DNA of 64,000 nt from Rubrivivax rivuli (GCF_004016505.1 NZ_SACR01000003.1:186001-250000); one strand, 5' to 3'; counted from the stretch's first letter, positions 8,516-20,343 are shown. The notes: generated by a model not told the origin, from the letters alone. A program made the numbers and translations.

Positions 8516-11407
8516 ATGGCCGTGACCACTGTCGCCCAATTCGCAGCCCAGCTTGGCCGCCCCACCACGGCCCTGATCGAGCAGCTGCAATCGGCCGGCG
8601 TGACCAAGCAGTCACCGGACGACGCGCTGACCGAATCGGACAAGGAGCGTCTGCTCGACTACCTGCGCAACGCCCACGGCACCAGTGCCGGCGCCGAGCG
8701 CAAGAAGATCACGCTGACGAAGAAGACCTCCACCGAGATCAAGCAGGCCGACGCCAGCGGGCGTGCCCGCACCATCCAGGTGGAAGTGCGCAAGAAGCGG
8801 GTGTTCGTCAAGCGCGACGATGCGTCGCCAGCCACCGAGGAAACCGGCCCGAGCGCGGAAGACCTTGACCTGCAGCGCCGCGAGGAAGAAGCGCGCGCCC
8901 AGGCCGAAGCCATCCGCAAGCAGGAAGAAGAGCTGGCCGAAGCGCGCCGCGTGCGTGAAGAGCAGGAGCGCGCCGCGCGCGAAGCCGCTGAAGCGGCTGC
9001 TGCCGCCGCCGCAGCCCTGGCCCGCGCTGCCGCGCTGGAGACGCCCAAGCCCGTGCGCAAGGGGGCGAAGGTCGACGCCGAGAAGGCCGCCACCGAGAAG
9101 GCCGCGGAAAAGGCCTCGGAAGCTGCTGCCGAGGCGAAGGCCGCCGAGGCCGCTGCAGCCGCCGAGCCGCCCAAGCCCGTGGAGCCGGCCAAGCCGCTGC
9201 TGCGCGTGGTGAAGGCCGCCGACAAGGCCGCCGAAGACACCGCCAAGGCCGAAGACCTGGCCCGCCGCCGCAAGGCCGCCGAGGCCGAAGCCGCCGCCAT
9301 CCGCGCGATGATGAACGCGCCGAAGAAGGTGCTGGTGGCCAAGAAGCCGGAAGAGCCCAAGCCGGCCGAAGCCGCGAAGGAAGCCATCAAGGGCACCATC
9401 CACAAGCCCACGGCCAAGCCAGGCGCGCCGGGTGCGACCACTGCGGTGGCCAAGCCGGGCGACAAGAAGCAGGTCAAGAGCGAGAAGCTCAGCAGCAGCT
9501 GGGCCGACGACGCCGCCAAGAAGCGCGCCGCGCTCAAGACGCGGGGCGACAGTGGTGCCGGCCGGCCGGGCTGGCGCGCGCCGCGCGGCGGTGCACGCCG
9601 CGGCGGCACCGAGGGCGGGCCGAGCTTCACGCCGGCGCCCGAGGCGCAGGTGCAAGAGGTGCACGTGCCCGAGACCATCTCGGTGGCCGACCTCGCGCAC
9701 AAGATGAGCGTGAAGGCCTCCGAGGTCATCAAGCAGCTGATGAAGCTGGGCCAGATGGTCACCATCAACCAGCAGCTCGACCAGGAGACGGCGATGATCG
9801 TCGTCGAGGAAATGGGCCACAAGGCGCTGGCCGCCAAGCTGGACGACCCGGAAGCCTTCACCGAAGAAGAAACCGCGCTGCACGACGCCGCCGACCAGCT
9901 GCCGCGTGCACCGGTCGTCACGGTGATGGGCCACGTCGACCACGGCAAGACCAGCCTGCTGGACTACATCCGCCGCGCCCGTGTGGCCGCGGGTGAGGCC
10001 GGCGGCATCACGCAGCACATCGGCGCCTACCACGTGGAAACGCCGCGCGGCATGATCACCTTCCTCGACACCCCGGGCCACGCCGCGTTCACCGCGATGC
10101 GCGCCCGCGGTGCCAAGGCCACCGACATCGTCATCCTGGTGGTGGCGGCCGACGACGGCGTGATGCCGCAGACCAAGGAAGCCATCGCCCACGCGAAGGC
10201 CGCCGGCGTGCCCATCGTCGTGGCGATGAACAAGATCGACAAACCCGATTCCAACCTCGAGCGCGTGAAGAGCGAACTCGTGGCCGAGGGCGTGATCCCC
10301 GAAGATTTCGGTGGCGATTCGCCTTTCGTGGGCGTCTCGGCCAAGGTCGGCACGGGCATCGACACGCTGCTGGAGCAGGTGCTGCTGCAGGCCGAAGTGC
10401 TGGAACTGGTGGCGCCGAAAGACGCCCCGGCCAAGGGCCTGGTCATCGAAGCCAAGCTCGACAAGGGGCGCGGCCCGGTGGCCACGGTGCTGGTGCAGAG
10501 CGGCACGCTCAAGAAGGGCGATGTCGTGCTGGCCGGCAGCAGCTATGGCCGCGTGCGTGCCATGCTGGACGAAGACGGCCACGCCACCGAGAGCGCCGGC
10601 CCGTCGATGCCGGTGGAGATCCAGGGCCTGACCGAAGTGCCGCAGGCCGGTGACGAGTTCATGGTGCTGGGCGACGAGCGCCGTGCGCGCGAAATCGCCA
10701 CCTTCCGCCAGGGCAAGTACCGCGAAGTGACGCTGAACAAGCGCCAGGCCGCCAAGCTGGAAGGCATGTTCGAGAACATGGGCGAAGGCGCCGCGCAGAC
10801 GCTGAGCCTGATCGTCAAGGCCGACGTGCAGGGTTCGCAGGAAGCGCTGGCCCAGAGCCTGCTCAAGCTGAGCACGGCCGAGGTGAAGGTGCAGATCGTG
10901 CACGCCGCCGTGGGTGGCATCACCGAGAGCGACATCAACCTGGCCATCGCCAGCAAGGCGGTTGTCATCGGCTTCAACACGCGGGCCGATGCCGGTGCGC
11001 GCAAGCTGGCCGAAGGCAACGGCGTCGACATCAAGTACTACAACATCATTTACGACGCGGTCGACGAGATCAAGGCGGCGATGGGCGGCATGCTGGCCCC
11101 TGAGCAGCGTGAAGAGGTCATCGGCACCGCCGAGATCCGCACGGTGTTCGTGGCCAGCAAGATCGGCACCGTGGCCGGCAGCTACATCACCGCCGGCCAG
11201 GTGGTGCGCAACGCCAAGTTCCGCCTGCTGCGCGACAACGTGGTGATCTACACCGGCGAGATCGAATCGGTGAAGCGCCTGAAGGACGACGTGCGCGAGG
11301 TCAAGGAAGGCTTCGAGTGCGGCATCAAGCTGAAGAACTACAACGACATCAAGGAAGGCGATCAGCTCGAGTTCTTCGAGGTGAAGGAAGTGGCACGGAC
11401 GCTGTAA
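8516..11407 (+). CDS. infB: Translation initiation factor IF-2
   Basis: A 963-residue GTPase that positions initiator tRNA on the 30S subunit and joins the 50S. It has an N-terminal IF2_N domain ([15 protein letters not shown]), a long Lys/Ala/Glu-rich linker (about residues 110-350) and a second IF2_N module ([21 protein letters not shown]). The G domain follows at about 470, with [20 protein letters not shown] and NKIDKP. Domains II to IV end at VARTL. The linker is long but not unusual for this order. The 55-bp spacer from nusA holds a GAGGAAA ribosome site. Confidence 0.98.
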   Translation: MAVTTVAQFAAQLGRPTTALIEQLQSAGVTKQSPDDALTESDKERLLDYLRNAHGTSAGAERKKITLTKKTSTEIKQADASGRARTIQVEVRKKRVFVKRDDASPATEETGPSAEDLDLQRREEEARAQAEAIRKQEEELAEARRVREEQERAAREAAEAAAAAAAALARAAALETPKPVRKGAKVDAEKAATEKAAEKASEAAAEAKAAEAAAAAEPPKPVEPAKPLLRVVKAADKAAEDTAKAEDLARRRKAAEAEAAAIRAMMNAPKKVLVAKKPEEPKPAEAAKEAIKGTIHKPTAKPGAPGATTAVAKPGDKKQVKSEKLSSSWADDAAKKRAALKTRGDSGAGRPGWRAPRGGARRGGTEGGPSFTPAPEAQVQEVHVPETISVADLAHKMSVKASEVIKQLMKLGQMVTINQQLDQETAMIVVEEMGHKALAAKLDDPEAFTEEETALHDAADQLPRAPVVTVMGHVDHGKTSLLDYIRRARVAAGEAGGITQHIGAYHVETPRGMITFLDTPGHAAFTAMRARGAKATDIVILVVAADDGVMPQTKEAIAHAKAAGVPIVVAMNKIDKPDSNLERVKSELVAEGVIPEDFGGDSPFVGVSAKVGTGIDTLLEQVLLQAEVLELVAPKDAPAKGLVIEAKLDKGRGPVATVLVQSGTLKKGDVVLAGSSYGRVRAMLDEDGHATESAGPSMPVEIQGLTEVPQAGDEFMVLGDERRAREIATFRQGKYREVTLNKRQAAKLEGMFENMGEGAAQTLSLIVKADVQGSQEALAQSLLKLSTAEVKVQIVHAAVGGITESDINLAIASKAVVIGFNTRADAGARKLAEGNGVDIKYYNIIYDAVDEIKAAMGGMLAPEQREEVIGTAEIRTVFVASKIGTVAGSYITAGQVVRNAKFRLLRDNVVIYTGEIESVKRLKDDVREVKEGFECGIKLKNYNDIKEGDQLEFFEVKEVARTL

Positions 11408-11428
11408 GGCGGATTTGCCCTCACCTGC

Positions 11429-11460
11429 AAACCCCGCCTGCTGCAAAGTAGGCGGGGTTT
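11429..11460 (+). terminator. Strong hairpin between infB and rbfA
   Basis: AAACCCCGCCT (11429-11439) pairs perfectly over 11 bp with AGGCGGGGTTT (11450-11460), with a 10-nt loop. The T run is only three, followed by GTACTT. It may be a partial terminator or an RNA-processing and stability element inside the operon, since rbfA and truB follow on the same strand only 20 bp later. Confidence 0.6.
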
Positions 11461-11480
11461 GTACTTAAAGGTCTGCACCC

Positions 11481-11846
11481 ATGCGACACAAGAAGTCAGT
11501 CCCCAATCGCAGCTACCGCGTCGCCGACCAGATCCAGCGCGACGTGGCCGAACTCATCCGCGATCTGAAGGATCCGCGGCTGGGCATGGTCACGATCAAC
11601 AGCGTGGAAGTCACGCCCGACTACGCACACGCGCAGGTCTACTTCTCGGTGCTGGTGGGCACGCCCGAGGACAGCGCCGCGGCGCTGAACGAGGCTGCGG
11701 GTTTCATCCGCAACGGGCTCTTCAAGCGCCTGGCCATCCACACCGTGCCGACGCTGCACTTCCATTACGACAAGACCACCGAACGCGCCGCCGACCTCTC
11801 GGCCTTGATCGCCAAGGCCAACAGCGTGCGCGCCAAAGAAGACTGA
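11481..11846 (+). CDS. rbfA: 30S ribosome-binding factor RbfA
   Basis: A 121-residue KH-like cold-shock protein that binds the 30S subunit and helps mature 16S rRNA. Family marks are [18 protein letters not shown], the strand [28 protein letters not shown] cut by the usual turn, and [23 protein letters not shown]. It lies between infB and truB as usual and ends 3 bp before truB. The length is normal. Confidence 0.97.
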   Translation: MRHKKSVPNRSYRVADQIQRDVAELIRDLKDPRLGMVTINSVEVTPDYAHAQVYFSVLVGTPEDSAAALNEAAGFIRNGLFKRLAIHTVPTLHFHYDKTTERAADLSALIAKANSVRAKED

Positions 11847-11849
11847 GCG

Positions 11850-12799
11850 ATGAACGCCCCGGCGCCGCGTGTGCGCACCCCCCGCAAGCCGCTGCATGGT
11901 GTGCTCTTGCTCGACAAGCCCCTGGGCTGGACGAGCAACGACGCCCTGCAGAAGGCCAAGGGTATGCTGCGCGCGGAGAAGGGGGGCCACACCGGCACGC
12001 TGGACCCGCTGGCCACGGGGCTGCTGCCGCTGTGTTTCGGCGCGGCCACCAAGTTCAGCCAGGTCAGCCTGGACGCCGACAAGCGCTACACCGCCACGTT
12101 GCGCCTGGGCCAGCGCACCACCACGGGCGACCGTGAGGGCGAAGTCATCGCCGAGGGCCCGCTGCCCACCGAGCGTGCCGCCATCGAGGCCGCCTGCCAC
12201 CGCCACACCGGCGACATCCTGCAGACACCGCCCATGCACTCGGCGTTGAAGCACGAGGGCAAGGCGCTGTACGAGTACGCACGGGCCGGCGTGGAGGTCG
12301 AACGCCCGGCGCGCGCCGTGACGATTCACGCCATCGACATCCTCGAGTGGCATGCTGAGTGCTTGGTACTGGACGTGAGCTGCAGCAAAGGCACCTACAT
12401 CCGCACGCTGGCCGAAGACATCGGCCAGGCGCTGGGCTGCGGCGCGCACCTGAGTGCCCTGCGCCGCACCGGCAGCGGGCCCCTGCGCGTGGAAGACGCC
12501 ATCACCCTGGAAGCCCTGCAGGCCCTGAGCGAAACCGCACGTGAAGCCCGGCTGCGCCCGGCCGACAGCCTGCTGGCCGCGTGGCCGGCGGTGCACCTGC
12601 CCGACGACGAAGCGGGCCGTTTCCTGAACGGGCTGCGCCGGCGCGTGGGCCTGGCCGATACACCGGCCGTGCGCGTGTACCGGCGCCCGCCGGAACCCCC
12701 CGACGCCCCGGTGGCCTTTCTAGGCACCGCCCACATCAGCGCAGGCGAATTGATCGCAGACCGCCTGCTGAGCCCCATCGAAGTCCAGGAAACACCGTC

Positions 12800-12803
<4 letters not shown>
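11850..12803 (+). CDS. truB: tRNA pseudouridine(55) synthase TruB
   Basis: A 317-residue synthase that isomerises U55 in the T loop of tRNAs. The catalytic aspartate lies in [15 protein letters not shown] (about residue 51), preceded by [29 protein letters not shown] and [15 protein letters not shown] are further family motifs. The C-terminal domain is shorter on PUA-like features than in archaeal relatives. The stop TGA overlaps the ATG of typA by 4 bp (ATGA), so the two are probably translationally coupled. Confidence 0.97.
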
Positions 12804-14632
<1,829 letters not shown>

Positions 14633-14651
14633 AGCCCCGGTGGCCGGTGGC

Positions 14652-14701
14652 ATGACCCACCGCCAGGCGGTGCGCAAGCCGTGACACACCGCCAGGCGGT
14701 G
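14652..14701 (+). repeat. 20-bp direct repeat duplicating the start of the next gene, making a 10-codon decoy ORF
   Basis: TGACCCACCGCCAGGCGGTG (14653-14672) recurs with one mismatch at 14682-14701, a period of 29 bp. The first copy follows an A and makes an ATG, reading MTHRQAVRKP and then TGA at 14682-14684. The second follows a G and makes the GTG start of the EamA gene, whose protein also begins MTHRQAV. Since 29 is not a multiple of three, the copies are in different frames. The short ORF ends in GTGA, overlapping the real start. Confidence 0.75.
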
Positions 14702-15583
14702 TGGTGCATGGTGCTGGCCACGCTGATGTGGAGCATCGCGGGCGTGGTCTCGCGATTCCTCGAATCGGCCAGCGGCTTTGAAGTCACCTTCTGGCGCAGC
14801 GCCTTCAACGCGCTGGCTCTGGTGCTGCTGCTGGGCGTGATGAAGGGCCCCGGCCCCTTGTGGGCCACGCTGCGCCGGGGTGGCCGCGCGCTGTGGCTCA
14901 GCGGGGCCTGCTGGGCCGTGATGTACACGGCCTTCATGATGGCGCTCACGCTCACCAGCGTGGCCAATGTGCTGGTCACCATGGCCATCGGCCCGCTGTT
15001 CACTGCGCTGTTGTCGCGTGCCGTGCTGGGCCACCGGCTGGCACCGCGCACCTGGGCCGCCATTGCGCTCGCCGGCGTGGGCATCGCCTGGATGTACGGC
15101 CAGGAGGTGCAGGCCAGCGACCCGCGCGCGCTGCTGGGCATGGGGGTGGCCCTGGCCGTGCCCATCGCCGCCGCGGTGAACTGGACGCTGCTGCAGCACC
15201 TGAAAACGCGCCAGCACCTCGGCGACACACCGCCTGACATGCTGAGTGCGGTGCTCGTCGGTGCGCTGCTGTCGGCCGCAGTGACGCTGCCGCTGGCCTG
15301 GCCGCTGTCCGCCTCGCCGCACGACCTGGGCCTGCTCGCCTTGTTGGGCACGGTGCAACTGGCCATCCCCTGCCTGATGGCGGTGGCCGTGGCACGGGTG
15401 CTGAGCGGGCCGGAGGTGTCGCTGCTGGGCCTGCTGGAGGTGCTGTTCGGCGTGTTGTGGGCCTGGCTCGGCGCCGGTGAAGCACCTTCGCTCGCGGTGC
15501 TGGGCGGGGGCGGGCTGGTGCTGCTGGCCTTGGTGGGCAACGAAGCGCTGGCCCTGCGAAAGCGTGTCCAGGAAGCCGGCTGA
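14681..15583 (+). CDS. EamA/DMT-family transporter
   Basis: A 300-residue inner membrane protein with ten predicted spans in two EamA repeats. The first begins with WCMVLATLMWSIAGVVSRFLE, and the second has GALLSAAVTLPLAW through VSLLGLLEVLFGVLWAWLG. DMT transporters export metabolites or amino acids; the substrate is unknown. The GTG start at 14681 lies within a duplicated start region and overlaps the stop of a 10-codon ORF, which may couple its translation. It follows typA by 48 bp. Confidence 0.85.
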   Translation: MTHRQAVWCMVLATLMWSIAGVVSRFLESASGFEVTFWRSAFNALALVLLLGVMKGPGPLWATLRRGGRALWLSGACWAVMYTAFMMALTLTSVANVLVTMAIGPLFTALLSRAVLGHRLAPRTWAAIALAGVGIAWMYGQEVQASDPRALLGMGVALAVPIAAAVNWTLLQHLKTRQHLGDTPPDMLSAVLVGALLSAAVTLPLAWPLSASPHDLGLLALLGTVQLAIPCLMAVAVARVLSGPEVSLLGLLEVLFGVLWAWLGAGEAPSLAVLGGGGLVLLALVGNEALALRKRVQEAG

Positions 15584-15896
15584 ACACGGCTTGAACCTTT
15601 CCGGGTGCACACCCTCCGAGTGCGGGGGGACCCAGGGTCCCCTGTCAGAGCTTGCAGGTCCCAGCCTCCAGCCCGGCGCTTATCGTGCGGCGCAGACCGC
15701 CCGGCAGCGCATGCCCACGGCGGCAGTGCTCAGGGTGGCACGGTGCCGTGCAGGTGCCGGCCGGGGGAACGGGCTGCCCGCTGCGGCGGGCGGCCCGATT
15801 TTCCTGCCGGGGCCGGGCTAGCCCTCAGGCCGGGCGCGCGTGCGTCGGCCTAGCATGCCAACCGCCGCAGGCTTGCGGTTTGCACGGGGCCCTTGC
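15584..15896. other. 313-bp intergenic spacer with a terminator hairpin
   Basis: No gene is supported. The spacer contains the terminator at 15770-15802 and then about 95 bp that should carry the promoter of the wax-ester synthase gene. I see no clear -35/-10 pair. The overlapping open frames on both strands here look like GC-rich noise. Confidence 0.5.
15770..15802 (+). terminator. Intrinsic terminator downstream of the EamA gene
   Basis: CGGGC-T-GCCCGC (15770-15781) pairs with GCGGGC-G-GCCCG (15786-15797) around a TGCG tetraloop, with one G-U pair. ATTTT follows. It is one of the strongest hairpins in the window and most likely ends the transcript from the EamA gene or the typA operon. Confidence 0.7.
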
Positions 15897-17594
15897 ATGC
15901 AACAACTCTCCGGCCTGGACGCCACCTTCCTCTACCTCGAAACGGCCGAGATGCCCATGCACGTGGGCGCGCTGCACCTCTTCGAGCTGCCGGCCGGCAG
16001 CAAGGGCAAGTTCGTCACCGCGCTGCGCAAGCACATCGAGAGCCGGCTGCCCATCACGCCGGTGCTGCGCCGCCGGCTGTGGTGGATGCCGCTGAACCTG
16101 GCCAACCCGGCCTGGGTGGATGCCGTGCCCGATCTCAAGCAGCACATCGTGGAGGTGAAGCTGCCCAAGGTGAACGGCCAGGCGCCCGGCCTGCCCGAGC
16201 TGGAAGCCGCGGTCTCGGCCTTGCACCCCGTGCTGCTCGACCGCAGCAAGCCGCTGTGGAAATTCCATGTCTTCGAAGGCCTGGCCCCGGGCCCCAGCGG
16301 CGCGCGCCGCGTGGCGCTGTACACGCAGTTGCACCACGCCGCGGTGGACGGCCAGGCCGCGGTGGCGCTGGCCAACGCCATCCTCGACGTGACCCCCACG
16401 CCACGCGCCATCGAGGTGAAACCTTCGCGCCGCACCCGCACCTTCAAGCTGGAGATGACGGAGATGCTGCGCGGCGTGATCGGTGGCCAGGCGCAGAAGG
16501 TGGCCGAGATCGTGCGCAACCTGCCCGCCACCGTGGGCACGCTGAAGAACGCGGCGACTTCAGTGGTTTCGGCCTCGTCGCTGCTCACGGGCAAGGCCGG
16601 CCCCAGCAACCTCACGCTGGCGCCGCGCACGCCGCTGAACGTCTCGGTGAGCAGCGGCCGCGCCTTCGCCACCGTGACGCTGCCGCTGGGCGAGATCAAG
16701 GCCATCGGCCGCGCCTTCGAGGCCACCATCAACGACATGGTGCTGATGCTGTGCAGCACCGCGCTGCGCCGGCACTACGCCAAGCAGCGTGTGCTGCCGC
16801 GCAAGAGCCTGGTGGCCGCGGTGCCGATCTCGCTGCGCGAGAAGGGTAACACCGACGCCGACAACCAGGCCAGCATGAGCTTCATCAGCCTGGGCACGAA
16901 CATCGCAGACACGAAGAAGCGCCTGGCCCACGTGAAGGCGGCGACAGCCTCGATGAAGAGCACGATGGGGCAGTTGAAGAGCATCCTGCCGACGGACTTC
17001 CCGTCGCTGGGTGTGCCCTGGCTGATCGAGGCCGCCACGGCGCTGTACGGCAAGGCCAAGGTGGCCGACCGCATCCCGCAGGTGGCCAACGTCGTCATCA
17101 GCAACGTGCCCGGCCCACCGGTGCCGCTGTACATGGCCGGTGCGCGCATGGTGACGAACTACCCGGCCTCCATCGTCGTGCACGGCATGGCGCTGAATAT
17201 CACCGTGCAGAGCTACGACCAGAGCCTGGATTTCGGCCTCATGGCGGATGCCGCAGCCATGCCCGACGTGCGCGAGTTCGCCGAGGCCCTGCGCATCGCC
17301 TTCGACGACCTGCGTGCGCTGCCGCGGCCCGGCGAAGACGACCCCGACGCACCGCCGCCCCTGGGCCTGGTGCGCCAGACCACCGAGCGCCTGGGCAGCA
17401 GCCTGGGCAAGGCGGCCAGAGGGGTGGTGGGGGGCATGGTCGGCAGTGTCGTCAGCGGCGTTACTCGCGGCGTCACCCGCGGTGTGATGGGCGGCGTGGT
17501 CGACGCGGCTGTCTCGCAAGTGACAAGGCGCCCCCGGGCAAGCGATAAGCCTGCTGAGGTGGCGCCCCCAAAAAAGAAGCGCCGTGCCGGCTAG
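15897..17594 (+). CDS. Wax ester synthase/diacylglycerol acyltransferase (WS/DGAT)
   Basis: A 565-residue acyltransferase. The active-site motif HHAAVDG (H-H-x-x-x-D-G) lies at about residue 150, preceded by LHPVLLDRSKPLWKFHVFEG. The N-terminus MQQLSGLDATFLYLE and the C-terminal block NVVISNVPGPPVPLYMAGA are typical of this bacterial family. It esterifies fatty alcohols or diacylglycerol with acyl-CoA to make storage wax or triacylglycerol. After residue 490 comes a Gly/Val repeat tail (GVVGGMVGSVVSGVTRGV) and a Lys/Arg end, perhaps for binding the lipid-droplet surface. Two hydrolase genes follow within 10 and 5 bp. Confidence 0.9.
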   Translation: MQQLSGLDATFLYLETAEMPMHVGALHLFELPAGSKGKFVTALRKHIESRLPITPVLRRRLWWMPLNLANPAWVDAVPDLKQHIVEVKLPKVNGQAPGLPELEAAVSALHPVLLDRSKPLWKFHVFEGLAPGPSGARRVALYTQLHHAAVDGQAAVALANAILDVTPTPRAIEVKPSRRTRTFKLEMTEMLRGVIGGQAQKVAEIVRNLPATVGTLKNAATSVVSASSLLTGKAGPSNLTLAPRTPLNVSVSSGRAFATVTLPLGEIKAIGRAFEATINDMVLMLCSTALRRHYAKQRVLPRKSLVAAVPISLREKGNTDADNQASMSFISLGTNIADTKKRLAHVKAATASMKSTMGQLKSILPTDFPSLGVPWLIEAATALYGKAKVADRIPQVANVVISNVPGPPVPLYMAGARMVTNYPASIVVHGMALNITVQSYDQSLDFGLMADAAAMPDVREFAEALRIAFDDLRALPRPGEDDPDAPPPLGLVRQTTERLGSSLGKAARGVVGGMVGSVVSGVTRGVTRGVMGGVVDAAVSQVTRRPRASDKPAEVAPPKKKRRAG

Positions 17595-17603
17595 CATGCC
17601 CGC

Positions 17604-18470
17604 ATGAGTGTTCCGATGCGCCGGCGCAAGCCGGTGGTTGAAGCGGCCGACGCGCCGCGCCCGCAGACCGATCCCTTCGCGCCGCTGGACGCGCGCGAGC
17701 TCGTCGAGGCCCCGGGCCCGCTGCTGCTGATGCTGGAGGCGCGTGCCCCCTGGGAGTACGCCGCCATGGTGGCCGCCGCGCCCTGGCTGAAGCGACTGCC
17801 GGTCGGCGACGGCCACCCGGTGCTGGTCTACCCGGGCCTGGGCGCGGCCGACATCACCACGCTGCCCTTGCGCAACTTCCTGCGCGAACGCGGCTATACG
17901 CCGTATGCGTGGAAGCAGGGCTTCAACTTCGGCCCCAAGCACGGCGTGCTGGATCGTTGCCGTGAACAGCTGCAGCAGGTGGCCGCGCGCCACGGCCAGC
18001 CGGCCAGCCTGATCGGCTGGAGCCTGGGCGGCGTCTACGCGCGCGAGCTGGCCAAGGAGCAGCCGCAGAACGTGCGCTGCGTCATCACGCTGGGCACGCC
18101 CTTCAACGGGCACCCGCGCGCCACCAACGCCTGGCGCTTCTACGAAATGGTCAGCGGCCAGAGCACGCACGACCCGGCGCTGATCGAGCAGATCCGCGGC
18201 CTGCCGCCTTGCCCCACCACCTCGATCTACAGCAAGACCGACGGCGTCGTGGCCTGGCAGTGCAGCCTGAACCCCGAGCACCCGCAGGCCGAGAACATCG
18301 AGGTGCATGCCAGCCACATCGGCATGGGCATGAACCCGCTGGCGCTCTACGCCATCGCCGACCGCCTGCGGCAAGACCCGCAGCAATGGCAGCGTTTCGA
18401 CGTGCAGGGCGCGCGGCGCTGGTTCTACAAGGTCACGCACCACGCGCCGCTGCGGTCAGCCGGGCTGTAG
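17604..18470 (+). CDS. Alpha/beta hydrolase, lipase-like
   Basis: A 288-residue hydrolase. The nucleophile elbow is GWSLGG (Ser at about residue 137), after a strand HPVLVYPGLGAAD that forms the oxyanion side. TLGTPFNGHPR and a likely acid at KTDGVVAW are followed by His in EVHASHIGMG, as in PGAP1/lipase-like proteins. There is no signal peptide, so it is cytoplasmic. It lies 9 bp after the WS/DGAT gene, which suggests it acts on esters or storage lipid. The substrate is not known. Confidence 0.8.
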   Translation: MSVPMRRRKPVVEAADAPRPQTDPFAPLDARELVEAPGPLLLMLEARAPWEYAAMVAAAPWLKRLPVGDGHPVLVYPGLGAADITTLPLRNFLRERGYTPYAWKQGFNFGPKHGVLDRCREQLQQVAARHGQPASLIGWSLGGVYARELAKEQPQNVRCVITLGTPFNGHPRATNAWRFYEMVSGQSTHDPALIEQIRGLPPCPTTSIYSKTDGVVAWQCSLNPEHPQAENIEVHASHIGMGMNPLALYAIADRLRQDPQQWQRFDVQGARRWFYKVTHHAPLRSAGL

Positions 18471-18474
18471 GGCC

Positions 18475-19353
18475 GTGCGCATCGTCGCCAACGGCATCGG
18501 CATCGAGATCGACGACCAGGGTCCGCCGGGCGGCGAGCCGGTGTTGTTGATCATGGGCCTGGGCATGCAGCTCGTGGCCTGGCCCGAAGAGATGGTGCAG
18601 GCCCTGGTGGCGCACGGCTTCCGCGTCATCCGCCTGGACAACCGCGATATCGGCCTCAGCCAGCACTTCGACCACCTCGGCGTGCCCAGCATCGCCGCCG
18701 GCGCCGTGCGCCACACGCTGGGCCTGGCCGTGGCCTCGCCCTACAGCCTGGCCGACATGGCGCAGGACGCCGTGGGCGTGCTCGATGCGCTGGGCATCGC
18801 GCAGGCCCATGTGTGCGGCGCCAGCATGGGCGGCATGATCGCGCAGCACTTGGCCGCGAAACACCCGCAGCGCGTGAAGAGCCTGGTTCTGATGATGACC
18901 ACCAGCGGCGCACGCCACCTGCCGCAGCCGAACTGGCGCGTGCGCGGGGTCTTGCTCTCGCGCCCGGCCAGCGCCGCGCCGATGGCCGTGGTGCAGCACC
19001 TGGAAGCGCTGCTGCGCGTGATCGGCAGCCCCGGCTACCCGCCCGACCCCGAACGCCAGCGCGCCCGCCTGCTGGCCACGGTACAGCGCTCATGGCACCC
19101 CACGGGCACCGCGCGGCAGCTGCTGGCCGTGGTGGCCGATGGCGACCGCAGCGCGCTGCTGCCGCAGATCAGCGCGCCCACGCGCGTGATCCACGGTCTG
19201 GCCGACCCGCTGGTGCGCGTGGAAGCCGGGCGCGATCTGGTGCAGCGCATCCGTGGCGCGCAGGGCGATTTCGTCCCCGGCATGGGTCACGACCTGCCGC
19301 TGGCCTTGCTGCCGCGCTTTGTCGACGGCATCGCCGAGAACGCGGCGCGCTGA
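18475..19353 (+). CDS. Alpha/beta hydrolase
   Basis: A 292-residue alpha/beta hydrolase with oxyanion region LLIMGLGMQLVAWP and LDNRDIGLS. The nucleophile elbow is GASMGGMIAQ (Ser at about residue 118), the acid lies at HGLADPLV and the histidine at GMGHDLP. This pattern is common among esterases related to aclacinomycin methylesterase. It uses a GTG start 4 bp after the previous stop and forms a three-gene unit with WS/DGAT and the first hydrolase. A role in lipid ester turnover is an inference from context. Confidence 0.8.
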   Translation: MRIVANGIGIEIDDQGPPGGEPVLLIMGLGMQLVAWPEEMVQALVAHGFRVIRLDNRDIGLSQHFDHLGVPSIAAGAVRHTLGLAVASPYSLADMAQDAVGVLDALGIAQAHVCGASMGGMIAQHLAAKHPQRVKSLVLMMTTSGARHLPQPNWRVRGVLLSRPASAAPMAVVQHLEALLRVIGSPGYPPDPERQRARLLATVQRSWHPTGTARQLLAVVADGDRSALLPQISAPTRVIHGLADPLVRVEAGRDLVQRIRGAQGDFVPGMGHDLPLALLPRFVDGIAENAAR

Positions 19354-19416
19354 ACCAGCCGCGGCGGTTGCAGGCTGACGCCGCCTCAGCTGCGGAAGTT
19401 CAAGGCTGGCGCCGCC

Positions 19417-20343
19417 TCAGCGGCGGCGCGTGCCCAGCCAGATCACCGTGCCCACCACCAGCAGCGCGCCGACCACCTGCACCGGCGCGATGGCCTGCCC
19501 CAGCAGCGCCCAGGCCAGCACCAGCGCGAAGACGGGCTCCACGTTCATGATGGCCGAATTGCCCACCACGCCTAGGCGCGGCAGCACGGTGAACATCACC
19601 GTGAAGGCAGTGCCGTAGAGCAGGCTCAGCGCCGCCAGCCCCCACCAGCCCGGCGCCGCCGTGGGCCACCGCGGGCCGCCTTGCGTGGCCAGCACGGCGC
19701 CGGCCAGCAGCGCCACCAGGGCCATGGTGGTGAAGGTGCGCACACGCCCGTCTAGCCCGCCGGCCTCGTGCTGCGTGAGCACCAGCGCCAGGCCGAAGGT
19801 GGCTGCGGCCGCCAATGCGAAGGCCACGCCGGCGCCGATCTGCGCCCACTGGCCGGCCGCGCCCAGGCCTGAGGCGGCGCCCGTCACGTCCAGCGCCAGG
19901 CCCAGCCCCAGCAGCAGCACCGGCATGGCGCGCAGCGCGCGCGGTTCGGTGCGCTGGCGGTAGAGCAGCCGCGACCACAGCGAGATCCACAGCGGAAAGC
20001 AGTTGAAGGCCAGCAGCGCCAGCGCCACCGGCAGGCGCGCCACGGCGGCGTACAGGCACAGGCTCTGCACGCCGATGAGCAGGCCGATGAGCGGCAGCAC
20101 GCGGGCGTGGTGCGGCTGCAGCTTCAGCGGCACGCGCCACAGCAGCAGCACTGCGGCCAGCACCAGCACCGTGGCGCTGCTGCGGCAGGCCACTGCGGTG
20201 GCGACGCTGGCGCCGTGGTTGAAGGCCACCCGCGCCGCCACGTGGTTGGCGCCCATCATCAGCGCAATGAGCAGCAGCGTGCCGAAGGCCGCGGCGCCCA
20301 GTGCGCGGGGCGAGGCCGCTGCGGTGCCGGCTGAGGAGCTCAA
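19417..20343 (-). CDS. EamA/DMT-family transporter
   Basis: About 308 residues with ten predicted membrane spans (first LGAAAFGTLLLIALMMGANHV, last VVGALLVVGTVIWLG) and two EamA repeats. The substrate is unknown. I chose the TTG at 20341-20343 because it overlaps the stop of the upstream lipoprotein gene (TTGA), which suggests coupling, and it leaves a short cytosolic N-terminus. The first ATG would cut into span 1. It is the last gene of a five-gene minus-strand unit starting at psd. Confidence 0.75.
   Translation of the reverse strand: MSSSAGTAAASPRALGAAAFGTLLLIALMMGANHVAARVAFNHGASVATAVACRSSATVLVLAAVLLLWRVPLKLQPHHARVLPLIGLLIGVQSLCLYAAVARLPVALALLAFNCFPLWISLWSRLLYRQRTEPRALRAMPVLLLGLGLALDVTGAASGLGAAGQWAQIGAGVAFALAAAATFGLALVLTQHEAGGLDGRVRTFTTMALVALLAGAVLATQGGPRWPTAAPGWWGLAALSLLYGTAFTVMFTVLPRLGVVGNSAIMNVEPVFALVLAWALLGQAIAPVQVVGALLVVGTVIWLGTRRR

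Noticed and set aside
6235..8643. 802-codon minus-strand frame opposite rimP-nusA
   Set aside because: Antisense shadow of two certain genes; composition is the reverse image of their codons.
8612..11446. 944-codon open frame on the minus strand opposite infB
   Set aside because: It mirrors infB, consists of His/Ala/Leu/Gly/Val-rich text without domains and is the usual antisense artefact of GC-rich third positions. infB is certain.
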